Positions 1-11,427 of a stretch of 64,000 nt of DNA are shown piece after piece. The DNA is from Argyresthia goedartella (taxonomy: Eukaryota > Arthropoda > Insecta > Lepidoptera > Argyresthiidae): positions 5,421,501 to 5,485,500 of the forward strand of contig OX463809.1 in the NCBI GenBank assembly GCA_949825045.1, written 5' to 3'. A model generated the notes under the pieces. That model was given only the letters and a program-made list of their open reading frames with translations, was not told where the DNA came from and searched no databases. The number at the start of each line of letters is the position of its first letter. Position 1 is the stretch's first letter. The position numbers and the translations under genes were made by a program.

Positions 1-1293
1 GGCGGTTCAGATCTGGAGCGGTCGCTGGCGCGCACGCGGCGGCTGCTGTGGGGCGCTGCGGTGAAGGCGGACGTGTTCTCGCGCTGGGCGCAGGGCTTCG
101 TTTTCAGCGCCGACGAGCCGAGCGCGCTCGAACAGCAGGAAGGCGGGCCCTGCGCCGCCATCGCGCCCGTTCAGGGCTTCCTGCTCAAGATCCTCCTCTC
201 CGAGACCCCCGGACACAGTTTCCAGGACCTCACCTCTGAGAAGTGCAATTCTCTCCTCGTTAGGGCTGTGTGTATGATAATAAGCCAGTGTCTAGCTCCT
301 AAGTACAATGTGGCCGTGTATCGGAGGGACGATTCTGACGCTGAGACAAGTACCTCAGAAGTGAATCCAGTGAATCCGGAGGAACAAGTAGACAATATTG
401 ACCAGTTTCATCAAAGACTAGAGGTGCACTCCTTTCAGACATTATCAGAAGTGGAAGCATTCTACACTAGGAATATTCGTATATTGAAGGATAAGTATGG
501 TGTTCTCCTGCTCTTGTACAGTGTGATCCTCAGCAAGGGAGTAGACACAGTAGAGGATGAGCTTGCAGAGTTGTCAGACCCGCTAATACACTCCATATAC
601 GGCTATGGTTCCCAGGGTCTTATCAATCTCATGCTGACGGGGCGAGCTGTGGCACACGTGTGGGACCATGAGCAGATGGTTGGTGGGCTCAGTTTGAGAG
701 GAATTGACCGTCAGAATGACATCGGGTTCCTCACTATTATGGAGCACATGCAGTATTGCACAGTTGGATCCTTCTACAAGAACCCAAAGCATGCGGTGTG
801 GGTTCTGGCCTCAGAAACACATCTCACTGTGTTGTTCTCGTTGGAACGACGACTCGCGGCACCGGAGACGGCAGGCGAGTCGGCCGAGCGCATCTTTCGC
901 TCATTCGACCCTGAGGGCAACAACTTCATCCCATCTCAGGCTCTGCAAGACGTGCTATGTGCCGCGGACCTGGTCAGCGACCCTGAATATGTGGAGCTGA
1001 TGAGAAGCAAGCTGGACTCGGAGAACCTCGGCATTATCCTGTTGAGTGCATTCATGGATGAGTTCTTTCCATGCAATGACCGCAGTGGGGCAGACACATT
1101 CACGCTGCACCACTACAATGGGCTGCGGCGTAGCAACGCGGGCGGGTGCGTGCGCTACCGCACCGGACGCGCTGTGCTGCTCGAGTGTCCGCTGCGCGCC
1201 GCCAGCTCCGACGCCATGCTCACCTGCCTGCAGACTAAGTGGCCTAGCATCGATGTGGTGTGGGACGACGGCGCCTCGCCCTCGCTCAACTAG
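1..1293 (+). CDS. MINDY3: MINDY3/FAM188A-like ubiquitin C-terminal hydrolase, 5' partial
   Basis: The frame is open from base 1 to the TAG at 1291-1293, so the true start lies left of the window or in an upstream exon (an AG at 9-10 could be an acceptor). The product is a MINDY-family cysteine deubiquitinase, a family that trims K48-linked ubiquitin chains. The N-terminal part has the family signature FSADEPSALEQQEGGPCAAI, whose Cys in GGPC is the expected nucleophile. Later blocks are YGSQGLINLMLTGRAVAHVW, ASETHLTVLF (with the expected catalytic His in ETHL), an EF-hand-like stretch around FRSFDPEGNNFIP, LGIILLSAFMDEFFP, and the family C terminus ending SPSLN. The frame has no introns over about 430 codons. 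The assignment is from remembered homologues and is strong; the exact start is unknown. Confidence 0.93.
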   Translation, partial: GGSDLERSLARTRRLLWGAAVKADVFSRWAQGFVFSADEPSALEQQEGGPCAAIAPVQGFLLKILLSETPGHSFQDLTSEKCNSLLVRAVCMIISQCLAPKYNVAVYRRDDSDAETSTSEVNPVNPEEQVDNIDQFHQRLEVHSFQTLSEVEAFYTRNIRILKDKYGVLLLLYSVILSKGVDTVEDELAELSDPLIHSIYGYGSQGLINLMLTGRAVAHVWDHEQMVGGLSLRGIDRQNDIGFLTIMEHMQYCTVGSFYKNPKHAVWVLASETHLTVLFSLERRLAAPETAGESAERIFRSFDPEGNNFIPSQALQDVLCAADLVSDPEYVELMRSKLDSENLGIILLSAFMDEFFPCNDRSGADTFTLHHYNGLRRSNAGGCVRYRTGRAVLLECPLRAASSDAMLTCLQTKWPSIDVVWDDGASPSLN

Positions 1294-1333
1294 CCCGCCG
1301 ATTGCCGCCTTTGCCTGCGCCGCGCCCGCCGAA

Positions 1334-1369
1334 GCGTTGGACGCCGCCGGCGCGTTGGACGCCGCCGGC
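1334..1369. repeat. 18-bp tandem duplication in the 3' UTR
   Basis: Two perfect copies of GCGTTGGACGCCGCCGGC lie 40 bases after the MINDY3-like stop. They sit in a GC-rich stretch that continues the base composition of the coding region before the sequence turns AT-rich. A possible reading through this stretch in another frame has no protein similarity that I recognise, so I treat it as untranslated. Confidence 0.85.
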
Positions 1370-1681
1370 GCGGTAGATCAGGAGCCTGCCCCCACTTGCA
1401 CTGATATGGACAGCTATTTTCCAGACTGATGACGCGACTGACTGACGGCAATGGTTGAAGTTGATCTTGTTAAACCTTATGATGAACTGAGTTTGCGCTA
1501 GCTCGTACTCATAAAAGACAGTAAAATAGAAATCAAAGGTTTGTAAGATTATCTTGCATTTGTTTGTTTGTTCAGCTACCTTGTACACTTTGGTAATTTG
1601 CATCAGTTGTTCTATTTGTGCTGGTGAGTCATGGCAGTAAAGCTGTGAATTGCGCCATTCTATCCTCGCCTTTACTATTGC

Positions 1682-1687
1682 AATAAA
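1682..1687 (+). other. Polyadenylation signal of the MINDY3-like gene (AATAAA)
   Basis: A canonical AATAAA lies about 390 bases after the stop codon, at the point where the base composition becomes typical AT-rich intergenic DNA. It is the first strong signal downstream of the gene. No long A tract follows, so there is no direct sign of a processed retrocopy. Confidence 0.55.
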
Positions 1688-1699
1688 ACAGATGGAATT

Positions 1700-2959
1700 G
1701 TTTAGATAACTTTTCATTCAATTGAAAGGCTCAGTTCTACCAAATTATGTTGTACATAGTGTAGTGAATTACATTTTATACATATTACTTTGTAAGAAGT
1801 GAAATATTATGACATCTTTTCTAGGACAACCAAGACCTTGGAGTCAGTTCTGGATTGCCTCATCAAATTTGAGATTCAACTACCTAAACCTAAATTGATG
1901 TTACCAGAAATTTCATTAAAACTGAAGAGTTTTTTAATATTTACCCTGAATGGGTATTTTGTCAGTGTTTTTTAAGAAATCTATTTCTAACTAACGTTCT
2001 AATTGTTCAACATACAAACGGATTGCATGCAACTTATTTTACTTACTGTTTTTCGCCTCCAGTGGATGTGGTATTGCATTCCAAACGCAAATACATAGCA
2101 TCAACCCTATTCCCATATGGGGTGGCAGAGATTCAGCTGTGCCTACATGTAGCCTGTTATACAATGTGTCAGTCACAGTAACTAACTGAAGCAAATACAG
2201 CTAATATGATGAAACTTTTCATTTAGCTTAAGGGAAGGCAGTCCTAGTGTTCATGGATAGGCAGAATGGAGAGTCTGAAGCTCTTGAGATCCATGTATTC
2301 ATGAATATTGTGTCACTCATTTGGTGGTGGTAACATATGCCTTACATATTTGTAATTGTAACAACTTAAAAACAACATTATAGTCTCATTATATAGTAAA
2401 ATACTATATATTTTGTATCTATAGTTAATGTATTGTTAAAATATGAAAGAATTACTGCCATAGAGGCACAATTTTGTTTTTGTATCTTTATTTGAAAGTA
2501 TATTTTTGTCAGATATCGTTGTAAAATAGCTGCACATGTAGTGTTACATTATAAAGAGTATAATTGAATAATATTTTCAATTAGTCATACAAATAGTGTA
2601 ACATGCTTTTTTAAATTAAAGCACATTCGTTTTATTTATATAGATAGAGGATTACATAGATACATCCAACTTAGGCAGTATTCCTAGTCCTAGGATACCT
2701 TTCAAGCTAACACATTGGTGGTTATGGTGTTAGAAGAGGGGCAAAGTGGTTAGTGTAAGAAAAACATACATTAAAATAAATATTTTTATTTAATTGCGGT
2801 TAATATACATCCGATTCTATAATCAGAACACCCTTAAATTTTGCGATCCCGGATTCGCGGGATTTTAAAATAAAAAGTGCATTCCTTAATAGCAAACACT
2901 TCAACTTTAGGCAAATACGCATCCGATTATCCCCCTCCGTGAACTGATTCACCTAGCTG
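1700..2959. other. AT-rich intergenic DNA, no gene seen
   Basis: No coding frame or recognisable element is visible in this stretch. It has short AT runs and a small 14-bp palindrome near 2683. The right end merges into the 3' untranslated part of the LINE-A remnant. Confidence 0.5.
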
Positions 2960-3235
2960 CAAATCAAATATTTTATTTAACAAATATCTTTAAACATTGT
3001 ATAGTTGCTTACAGACTCCACGTAGATCCTATCGCGAGGAGTCCTGACCAATTTAGATTTGACAGGTATAAGATCAAGCAATGATTGCACTTTTAAATAT
3101 GCCAAACATAAAGACAAAAGTTAAGAAAATGAGAGACCAACAGTTAAAATAAATGTACTTATACCTATGTAATGTAATAGTATGTTTGTTATTATATATA
3201 TATAAAATATATAGGTGTTAAATAATTTGATTAGG

Positions 3236-5797
3236 TTAGATACATGTGGATAGAAAAGCTTCGGTGTTTTCATAGTCCAGTGTCGATAACCATTTCGTTT
3301 GTTTAGTCTTGACTTTGGGGATGCTGGAGTTTTTGCTGTCGGTGTTCTTGGTTAACTCATTGTAGATGAAGGGCAAAGAGAAGGAGCTAAAACGCTGCGC
3401 AAATGCAGTGCGGACAGTGGGTGTTGGCACCCTATACACTCGTCTGGCTAGTATTGAGCTATATTCTTTAGAAGTTATCGTTAATTTGTGCTTAAATAGC
3501 GCTACTCTCAAGATAGAGTTGTCGGACTGAAAGAACCTGGAATTTGCTCAGTATTTTCGTAGTGGGATAGAGAAACGGGTTTTCTCATCATTACTTTGAG
3601 AATGGAACGTTGAGCCCGTTCTAAGGTAATCAAGGCAGTTTCATTATAGGTATTAGTCTTCTGACACGACCTGCCATGATGTTGATATGTGGTCTAAAAG
3701 TGAGTTTTTCGTCGAGTGTGAGACCTAGATATTTTATGTTATTAGTTCTGGCAATCGCGGGACAGTCACATGAACCATTTCTTTGCTGACAGGTGTGTAA
3801 TCTCAGGTCCGCAGTCTTATGAAAGCATACGAATTTAGACTTTTCCGCATTTAGAGTTAAAAGATTTTCGTCAAGCCAGCCTCCAACTGATGACAAACAT
3901 GACTCAGCCCGAGCTTTGGTTTGGTCCCAAGTATCCTGGCTTATCACCAGGGCCGTATCGTCGGCATAGCAGAACACCTTGACATCGTCATACTTGTCTG
4001 TTGCCTGCCAGATGTCATTGATGTAGACGATGAAGAGGGTTGGGCCGAGGATACTGCCCTGGAACACAACGAACTTTATCAGCTCTTCAGAATTAGCTCT
4101 ATCTCCTAGTTTGAGACACTGGGATCTGTCTAAGAGATAACTTCCGAACCAGTCTAGAGCCGTACCACGAATGCCAACCGTTTCTAGTTTTGCGAGAAGA
4201 ATCTACAGGGAAACTGTATCAAATGCTTTTGATAGATCCAAGAAGACGCGTACACATGCTTTGCTTTTATCCAGCTCTTCGCTAACAACTTTAAGCAGTG
4301 AAGTGACGGCGTCCTCCGTGAAGGTACCCTGGCGGAAGCCAAATTGACCGTTTGAAAGGAGCCGGTGGGACTCTAAGTAGTCAACTAGTCGTATACTCAC
4401 GATTTTCTCCAGGATTTTTGAGAGAGTGCTTAACATAGAAATTGGCCCATAGTTACAAGGCTCCGTTTTATCCCTACCTTTGTGGATTGAGACAACTGAG
4501 GCCCCCTTTCAGCATTGAGGGAAGTGGCCCGTAGACAGACTGACATTAAATATATGCGTGAGTGGTACAAGCAAAGTTGTGCCATTTGACTTCAGTAGCT
4601 TGTTATTGACGCAGTCTGCCCCCGGTGCACCGTCATTTTTGAGGTTTTGATTTTTTTTTGTTACTTCATATATGTCAGTTGGCTGAAGGAATAGAGGCCG
4701 GGCGGTGGTTTTGACTTTTTTGTCAAGTGATGCTGATCGGATTTGAGTTTTGCCATAGTTTTGTTAGCTAGATTTTGTCCTATGCTGTTAAAGTATTTGT
4801 TGCAATAGTTAATGGATTCTTCTGCCGTAATTTTGGCCTTCTGTATTTTTGTTTATGTCGCATATTTTTTTAACAGCTTGCCACATTTGCTTAGGGTTGT
4901 CTCTACTTTCAGATAATATTGATATATTATATTGGCTCTTAAGTCGCTTTAGGAGATCATTACAATAATTATTGTACCTATTATAATATATTTGAAGAAT
5001 TTTATTTAGCGGCTCGTTACGGGCACTCAGTTTTAGTATCCCTGTGTTTGATGCAGCGGATTGGACCCGGCCTGATCCAGGGTTATTATAATATGTATTT
5101 ACTTCGACTGATAGTAACCACTTTGGAATGGGCTCTGATTACTTGTGTCAGGGTGTCCGTGAGCAATTTAGCACTTGACGAGGCATCATTACTACTTAAC
5201 ACATCCGCCCAATCCAGTTTACTTAGTTCGTCTATGATAGCAGGAGTGTCAATTTTGGTAATGGTTCTCTTTGTTTTTTCCTTTTTAAATTGAGTTTAAA
5301 GTTACCTATCGTAATGCTGTGGTCAGTAAGTGAAGTTCTGCAGACAATACCTGATGAGTCCAGTTTCGTACCCACGAATATGTGATCTAAAAAAATCCTC
5401 TGGTTGGCTTTGTTATAATAGGCCTGAGGCCTGATTCTGTAACCAACTAAATGTAGTCAGGAGTATCTGTTTCGTCCAGTAGGTCAATATTGATGTCACC
5501 GGCTTTTATGGTATTCGTGGGGGGTGAGATTTCAATAGCTATCTAATGACTCCATAAAATTGGTTTGGACCTGTAAATTGCTTATATTAGGAGTGATCCT
5601 GGGAATGATACAAGCAGGCTGTTGGCATCAGTTAAGTCTGGTTCAAGTACGTTCACTGTCCAGATGTCGTGAACGAATGTGACCACCCCACCAGCTTTGT
5701 TGATGAACTTGCGTGTATGGAACGAAGTATACCCCTGAATTGAGCTCGCAAGCGAGGACTCGGTTAGGTGATATTCTGTGAGAATGTCACCTAACCG
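3236..5797 (-). pseudogene. LINE-A ORF2 (endonuclease/reverse transcriptase), multiply broken
   Basis: Reading 5' to 3' on the minus strand, the start of the endonuclease is recognisable (LTEYHL, then FINKAGGVVTF). It is followed by the RT blocks DLSKAFDTV, GSILGPTLFIVYINDI and FCYADDTALVI, and then the family C terminus with RVYRVPTPTVRTAFAQRF near 3420. Longest open pieces are 4203-4436, 3630-4067 and 3236-3511. Frameshifts and stops separate them, and the GVPQG box has lost its first residues (it reads MFQGS). The catalytic YADD is still present. In the family this protein nicks target DNA and primes reverse transcription; this copy cannot be functional. Confidence 0.8.
5761..5797. repeat. 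37-bp near-perfect palindrome at the LINE-A/LINE-B junction
   Basis: The arms are 5761-5777 and 5781-5797, 17 nt each with one mismatch, around the 3-nt centre GTG. The right arm is native LINE-A endonuclease sequence; the left arm appears to be its inverted copy. It sits at the truncated 5' end of LINE-A. Confidence 0.9.
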
Positions 5798-5830
5798 CGG
5801 TTGTTAATAAGGAGGGGGTAATTTATTAAT

Positions 5831-6757
5831 GTGGATCCTATTACGTGTATAAGTTTATGTAACCGTTTTAAGTGCGTTTGTATCGTATATATAGCCGATA
5901 TATGTAATATAGTACTGTATGCCCTTACAAATGAAGTTCGCAGCCTGGTACAGGAAATAAGCTCTCTAAAAACTTTAGAAGAGGCTACGAAATCCTTAAC
6001 ACGGTGTCACGAACGACTAGACGAGTTTAGCGCTAACATGACTAAAAATGACGCTCGCCTGGCTGCTCTGGAAGCTCGTGATTCAGAGGTGATTCTCCTG
6101 AAAGCTGAAATATCCGACTTGAAGACAGAAGTATCCACTCAAACCCAACGACAACTAAGGAACGAGATAGAGGTGTGTGGAATCCACGAAAATCCCAATG
6201 AAAACCTACATCATATCATCTTAGTAGCGGCCCGTCTGATGGGAGTGGAGTTGGAGAGCAGAGACATTGACTGGGTGACACGGGTAGGACCTAAACACAA
6301 AGCAGACGCTAAATCAAACAAAGCTACCCCGAGTGTAGCCCCGGCTGGCGACGACGACATAACGAAGGAGCCTGCTAATAAATCTCCAGGGCCCCGCCCG
6401 GTTGTATTACGCCTGCTTCGCAAGTCACTGTGCGATGCATTCTTCTCGGCTGCAAAATACAGACGACTAAAAAGCGCCGACCTCGAGGTAGTGGGACCGC
6501 AACAGAAACTGTTCTTTAATGAGCGCCTGACCAAAGAAAACAGACAGTTATTTCGGAAGGCCAGAGATGCCACCAAATCACACAACTTCTTCTACTGTTG
6601 GTGTACCCAAGGATCTATTTACATCCGCAAGCAATATGGAAAACCAGCGATCCGAATACTCTCCCAGCACCACCTCGACACCATCACGGGGCCGTCAGCT
6701 ACCAACAATGTCACAAACGCTCGTACAGCGCCAGAAACCACCCCATCTAATATGTAA
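5831..6757 (+). pseudogene. LINE-B ORF1 (nucleic-acid-binding, coiled-coil), N-terminally truncated
   Basis: The 308-codon open frame has a coiled-coil-like region (repeated charged heptads around TKNDARLAALEARDSEVILL) and then the family core LRNEIEVCGI, RPVVLRLLRKSLCDAF and FFNERLTKENRQLFRKAR. Matching LINE-F ORF1 begins with a PHD-like finger that is absent here, so the N terminus has been lost or replaced. The first codon of this frame is not a convincing start. ORF1 proteins of such LINEs coat the RNA and assist target-primed reverse transcription. No frameshift is visible in the part that remains. Confidence 0.75.
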
Positions 6758-6996
6758 TATTAACGTAAATTTTTGGACGTCTCATCATTTATTTATTTTT
6801 TAGTCTTACTTTTAGTTAAATATGTCAAACGTGCACAGAAGAAACTACTACATCACGAAACCTTAGATAATCAACAACTAACACAAGCATACACACACGC
6901 AGACTGTTGCTTTCTCATATACACTATAACTAATGGGGCTCTCCTATTATTTATGATAAAACTAAACTCAACACTCCGCTTCCCAAATGTTTCCTT

Positions 6997-8563
6997 ACTT
7001 GATAATGGATAAAGTCGACTTGGCGGGTGATTTGGATAACTCTCTTGTAATCAAGTGCCATTCAATAAATCTGCCTGAAGAGTGTGAGAGCCAAATTCAC
7101 GCAAATTCAAAACTAAAATTACTTACTTATAATATTCGCAGCATCAATTTACACTTCGATGAATTTCAGGTTTTACTTAAGAGACTTCGTATAATCTTCG
7201 ATATCATTACTTATACTCACTGAGTGTTGGCTTGGTGAGAATACTCTGGTTCCTGTGCTGGATGGATACACAGCATACAGATCTACAGTATATTTCAACA
7301 AAGCCGGTAGTGTTGTCGTTTATGTAAGAAATCCCATAAGCGCGTCCATGTTCGAGCCTAACTTTAATGGCGCTAACTGCATTATTCTGGAACTGCCCGG
7401 AAATACAAATATTATCGCAATTTACCGTTCGCCATCAGAGACCCCACATGAATTTCTTAACTCGCTTCAAGACCTTTTAAGTAGCCTCAGTAAAGCTAAA
7501 AAGACAGTGATTTTAGCAGGGGACGTCAATATAGACCTACTTTCTGACGATGACAGATATAAACGTTCTGATTACCTCTGTTTAACAGCTGAGAATGGAT
7601 TAATACCGGCTATAACACAACCGACACGCCATGACTCCTGCTTGGACCATATATTTTTATCGTCATACCTTACAGCTCAGGGAATTATCTGCAAAACCGA
7701 CATTACTGATCACGACTTGGCTATTGTAAGCATTGATCCTGTTGTCAAACCTAAACCGTTAATACGTTTACGAATAAAGATAGACCACAATGCAATAGAT
7801 AGGTAATTGAGCAATATTGACTGGTCTTCGGTGTTAAATGAAGATTCGGTTGAGAGAGCCACGGAGTCTTTCAGCACGATTGTTTCAGGGGTTGTTGATA
7901 ACAACTCTAAAACAGTCAAGTTGACCAGGTCGAAGTTTAATCTTAAGCCATGGATTACCCCAGGTCTGATCAGATGTATGAAAAATCGCGATGCATTACA
8001 CTGTAAGTCACGTAAAAATCCCAACAACGAGGTATTAAAAATAACCTGCTCACGTTACAGAAACTTCTGCAATAATCTTCTATATCAACTGAAACATGAT
8101 CATGAGAGAAAAACACTACAAGAAAACAAAAACGATCCAAAAAAACTGTGGAGTTCTATTAAAGATATTTGCTATTAAAAAAAACAAATCTCAGCAGCTA
8201 ATGAACTTTTAAACATATCTGGTGATCCTATTTCTTCCTTGAACCAATGCAATGAGTACTTCACTAGCGTAGGTAAAAACTTAGCAGTACGTATTTTAGA
8301 AGATATGAACGAAACCGACAGCCTTGTATCTAAAATATCAATTGATCAATCCCCGGGAGACACCATATTTCTACAACCAACCGACGGTGAGGAAATTGGA
8401 TGTTTAATTCAGCAGCTATCATCAAGTAATGCGTCAGGGACAGATGGTATCAGCAACTGCATCCTTAAGAGTCTAAAGGACTACGTGGTTAAACCCCTAG
8501 CACATATCATCAATCTAAGCATGTCAACAGGCCAATTTCCGGAGGTCTGGAAATCTTCTCTGG
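6997..8563 (+). pseudogene. LINE-B ORF2, 5' part (endonuclease and start of RT), broken
   Basis: The apurinic-like endonuclease begins LTYNIRSINLHFDEF near 7120. A frameshift near 7218 is followed by LTECWLG in another frame, then GSVVVYVRNP, LAGDVNIDLL, CLDHIFL and TDHDLAIVS. These supply the usual N, E, D/N and D/H catalytic positions. A TAA at 7804 replaces the codon before LSNIDWSSV. A TAA plus an A-run near 8176 breaks the linker. The frame reopens at 8239 and is interrupted by BEL copy 1 after VWKSSLV at 8563. The matching downstream half is at 18274-19662. Confidence 0.82.
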
Positions 8564-9054
8564 TGTTTAATATTTATGCTTCGGAACGCACCGGTTTTTC
8601 GTTGCGCGGATCGACCGCGAGTGATCGGGACATCACTAGCTAGCTGTCACTTGCATAGAAAAAATATGACTAGCTAGCGCCAGCATCTTGAGGCTTGGCT
8701 GAATGTTATTTGTAATAATCACGGAACAATCGTCAGGAAATAAGTAGATTTCACGTTATCGTAATGAGTGCTTAGTGCTGTGAAAGGTTGAAGTGGTTCG
8801 GTCACCAATTCGTCGCGTTCGGATAGCGACCCCTTGTAGTCGGCAGCATCACGACCGCACCAGTATCAGCTACGAGACGAGTAAGATTCGACTCCCATCA
8901 CCCCCCACCACCGTGTTCCTCATCCCGTACTCCCGCCTCGAATTGAGCTTTCGAATGCCGGTCCACGGCGTCAAGGTCAGTACTGCTTGTGACATTCCAT
9001 TGTAAAACAACCCTTCAGAGATTCCACCCTTTCGGTTGAGGCGTGGATTTAACA
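8564..9054 (+). repeat. 5' LTR of BEL copy 1 (491 bp)
   Basis: It begins TGTTTAATATTTATGCTTCG and ends TTTAACA. The 3' LTR is about 45 bp longer because of insertions and deletions near its start and near 17870. A primer-binding-site candidate, TGGTAGCAG, begins three or four bases after the LTR. The sequence near its end forms a short stem (CCAC/GTGG). Confidence 0.9.
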
Positions 9055-9202
9055 TTTTGGTAGCAGAGGCGTGGTTTCCTAGTAGGAAATCGATTCACGG
9101 ACGGTTGTAGGGTTGTTTTTTTTGCCACATACCAGTGGGAGAGGGTACCTCAGATTGGTCGGCAATCTTTTTTGTGAGTGAGTCTTTTGTGGTCGGTATA
9201 TG

Positions 9203-10616
9203 GTTAAGGTCTTATTTGCAAAAGGAAGGTATTATTCACCAAACCTCGGTGCCTTACTGCCCACAGCAGAATGGTATATCCGAGCGTGTTAATAGAACCA
9301 TTATGGAAAAGGCTAGATGTATGCTTCAGAACTGTGGTCTTCCGAGTCGCTACTGGGGTGAGGCCGTTATGACGGCCATTTATCTGAAAATTTTTAATTT
9401 AAGTATCGATCATGTCGATGTTACCACTGCTTTTCTCAATGGAGAGTTAGAAGAAACTATATACATGGAACAGCCAACTGGATTTACAAATGGTGATAAT
9501 AGTAAAGTCTGTTTGTTGAATAAAAGTTTATATGGTTTAAAGCAGGCCAGCCGTATGTGGAATAATAGAGTACATGATGTTTTAGTTAAAAATGGATATG
9601 TCCAAAGTAAATGTGAACCATGTGTTTATGTTAGAAAATTGAAAACTGAGTATGTAATAATAGCTCTCTATGTGGATGACTTCTACATTTTTCACAGTAA
9701 CTGTCTAAACTCTATTTTACCATTGTTACAGAATGAATTTCAAGTTAGACATTTAGGTGTTCTGAAAAGTTGCCTAGGCATAAATGTCACTAGAAATAAT
9801 GATATTTTAATATTGGACCAATGTGAATACATAAGGAGATTGTTAGTTAAGTTCAATATGATTAACTGTAAGCCAGTTTCCACACCATTGCCTGTTAACT
9901 GTAAGTTAGAAAAGTCTGACGATGACTGCTTACAGGATGAAATGTACAAGTACAGAGAGTTGCTAGGTAGTCTTATGTACTTGGCTGTATGCACTAGACC
10001 TGATATTTCATATGCATGCAGTCAACTTGGTCAGTTTAGTAACTGTTTTGGCTTAAGTCACTGGCAAGCTGCTAAGCGTGTTCTACGTTATTTAGCGGGC
10101 ACCATTAACTATGGTTTGCATTTTGTCAAAAGTTGTAATATAAATGCATACGCAGACGCAGATTGGGCCAATGATTTAACCGACAGAAAGTCGTATTCAG
10201 GCTTTATCATTCGGTTTGGTCAAAATGTTATAAATTGGGAGGCTAGAAAGCAACGCTCTACAGCGCTATCCAGCACAGAGGCCGAATACTTTGCCATTGC
10301 TGATGTTTGCAAAGACATTTGTTTTGTTAAAAATTTCTTGTCGGAAATCGTATACAAAACAATAAGTGTAGTTGTATACAATGATAACCAAAGTACTCAG
10401 AAACTTTTGCTTGTTAAGGAATACTCTCATAAGAAGACTAAGCATATAGATTTGCGCTATCATTATGTAAAAGATCTTATACAGAACGGATTTATAAGTG
10501 TAAAATATTTACCTACAGATAAAATGATAGCCGATGTATTTACCAAACCATTGTGTAGAGAAAAGCATTGTAATTTTATATTTGACATTAATGTAAAGCC
10601 AGTCAGTCAATTGTAA
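9203..10616 (+). pseudogene. Copia polyprotein remnant: integrase end, RT and RNase H
   Basis: The open frame starts in BEL leader sequence at 9135 and enters copia at about 9203. It encodes the integrase segment YLQKEGIIHQTSVPYCPQQN and then jumps, in frame, from TAIYLKI to NLSIDHVDVTTAFLNGELEE in the reverse transcriptase. The rest of integrase and the first RT block are therefore missing. The RT catalytic box ALYVDDF is intact. The RNase H region (YADADWANDLTDRKSYSGF, then SSTEAEYFAIAD and TKHIDLRYHYVKD) runs to the normal C terminus DVFTKPL. The frame is open throughout, although the protein could not integrate. Confidence 0.88.
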
Positions 10617-10789
10617 AATTTCTAACATGTAGAGCTTTTTTGACTTCTATAAATGTAGAGTGGTCTCTAAATATTTTATTTTATAGAGTCAATGTAGAGT
10701 TTTTTTGTTTTCTCTTTGTTAGCATGTTAGATGTAGAGCATGTAGATAATTTGACTATTGGCATGTTGTAATGTTAGTCTAAGGAGGAG

Positions 10790-11104
10790 TGTGAAAGATT
10801 GAATCTGATGGTATCCTAACATTTTCACATCACTACTAATGGTAATAATTTAATCTGTGAAATGTGACGTTTATACTTTTTAAATATGGCGTTCTCTCTC
10901 TTTCCGTCTCTTGTGAATTATTGCTTGTGTGGTGCTGCGCTGATAAAATATAATTCTAAATCCAATCGCTGTTAAACTGCTTCTGCTTGTATTTGTCATA
11001 ATTCGCGTACTATTTATTGCTGACACAATAAATACGGGAATATCAACCAGGAAGTATTTTCATTCCCGAAACCTTTAAACAACTACGCCACGTACTGCCC
11101 AATA
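10790..11104 (+). repeat. Copia 3' LTR (about 315 bp)
   Basis: It starts TGTGAAAGATTG directly after a polypurine tract and ends at the 5-bp duplication. The last bases read CAATA rather than the usual CA, probably a mutation. An AATAAA lies near its end at about 11026. Confidence 0.7.
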
Positions 11105-11427
11105 GTATACCACAATTTAGGTTCATTTTCGGTCAGTGAACGTATAATTAACGATTTAGTTAACGATAATTATAAATTTGTAGTCGGAAACTACTGTTGT
11201 GTGCATAAGGATTAAACAGTGATTCCGCGAAGTAACTTTATTGTAGTACTTGTAATAGAACGTCGGGTTCTATAGTACTGCAGTGTTATTTCGGTTTACA
11301 GAGCAGGGTCAGGCTATTTAAAGGGTATTAAGCTGATTTTGCTGACCTCAGTAGAAGTGTAGGTCATATCGAAAAGGCCACTTCTAGAAGGCTCACTGCT
11401 ACCTACATTATATTAAAAATAGCCTTT

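Larger units (their letters stand above)
2960..5797 (-). mobile_element. LINE-A: 5'-truncated CR1/Jockey-superfamily LINE remnant
   Basis: This is a minus-strand LINE of the same family as LINE-B, LINE-C and LINE-F. It holds a decayed ORF2 (3236-5797) and about 270 bases of 3' UTR with an AT-rich tail near 2965. A weak copy of the family's 3' motif (GCGATAGG, minus strand) lies at about 3023-3042. It begins inside the endonuclease domain at 5797, directly at a 37-bp palindrome, and lies head to head with LINE-B. The 3' boundary is approximate because I could not find a convincing target-site duplication. Confidence 0.75.
9201..11104 (+). mobile_element. Ty1/copia fragment inserted in the BEL leader
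   Basis: Comparison with BEL copy 2 shows that the leader reads continuously across this point. The insert is flanked by GTATA on both sides (9196-9200 and 11105-11109), the 5-bp duplication expected for copia. The 3' LTR is 10790-11104, preceded by the purine tract AAGGAGGAG. The left end is only TG followed by integrase coding sequence, so the 5' LTR, gag, protease and most of integrase were lost after insertion. Confidence 0.85.

Noticed and set aside
1046..1429. 127-codon plus-strand frame crossing the MINDY3 stop
   Set aside because: It overlaps the real gene in another frame and has GC-driven Ala/Pro composition without similarity.
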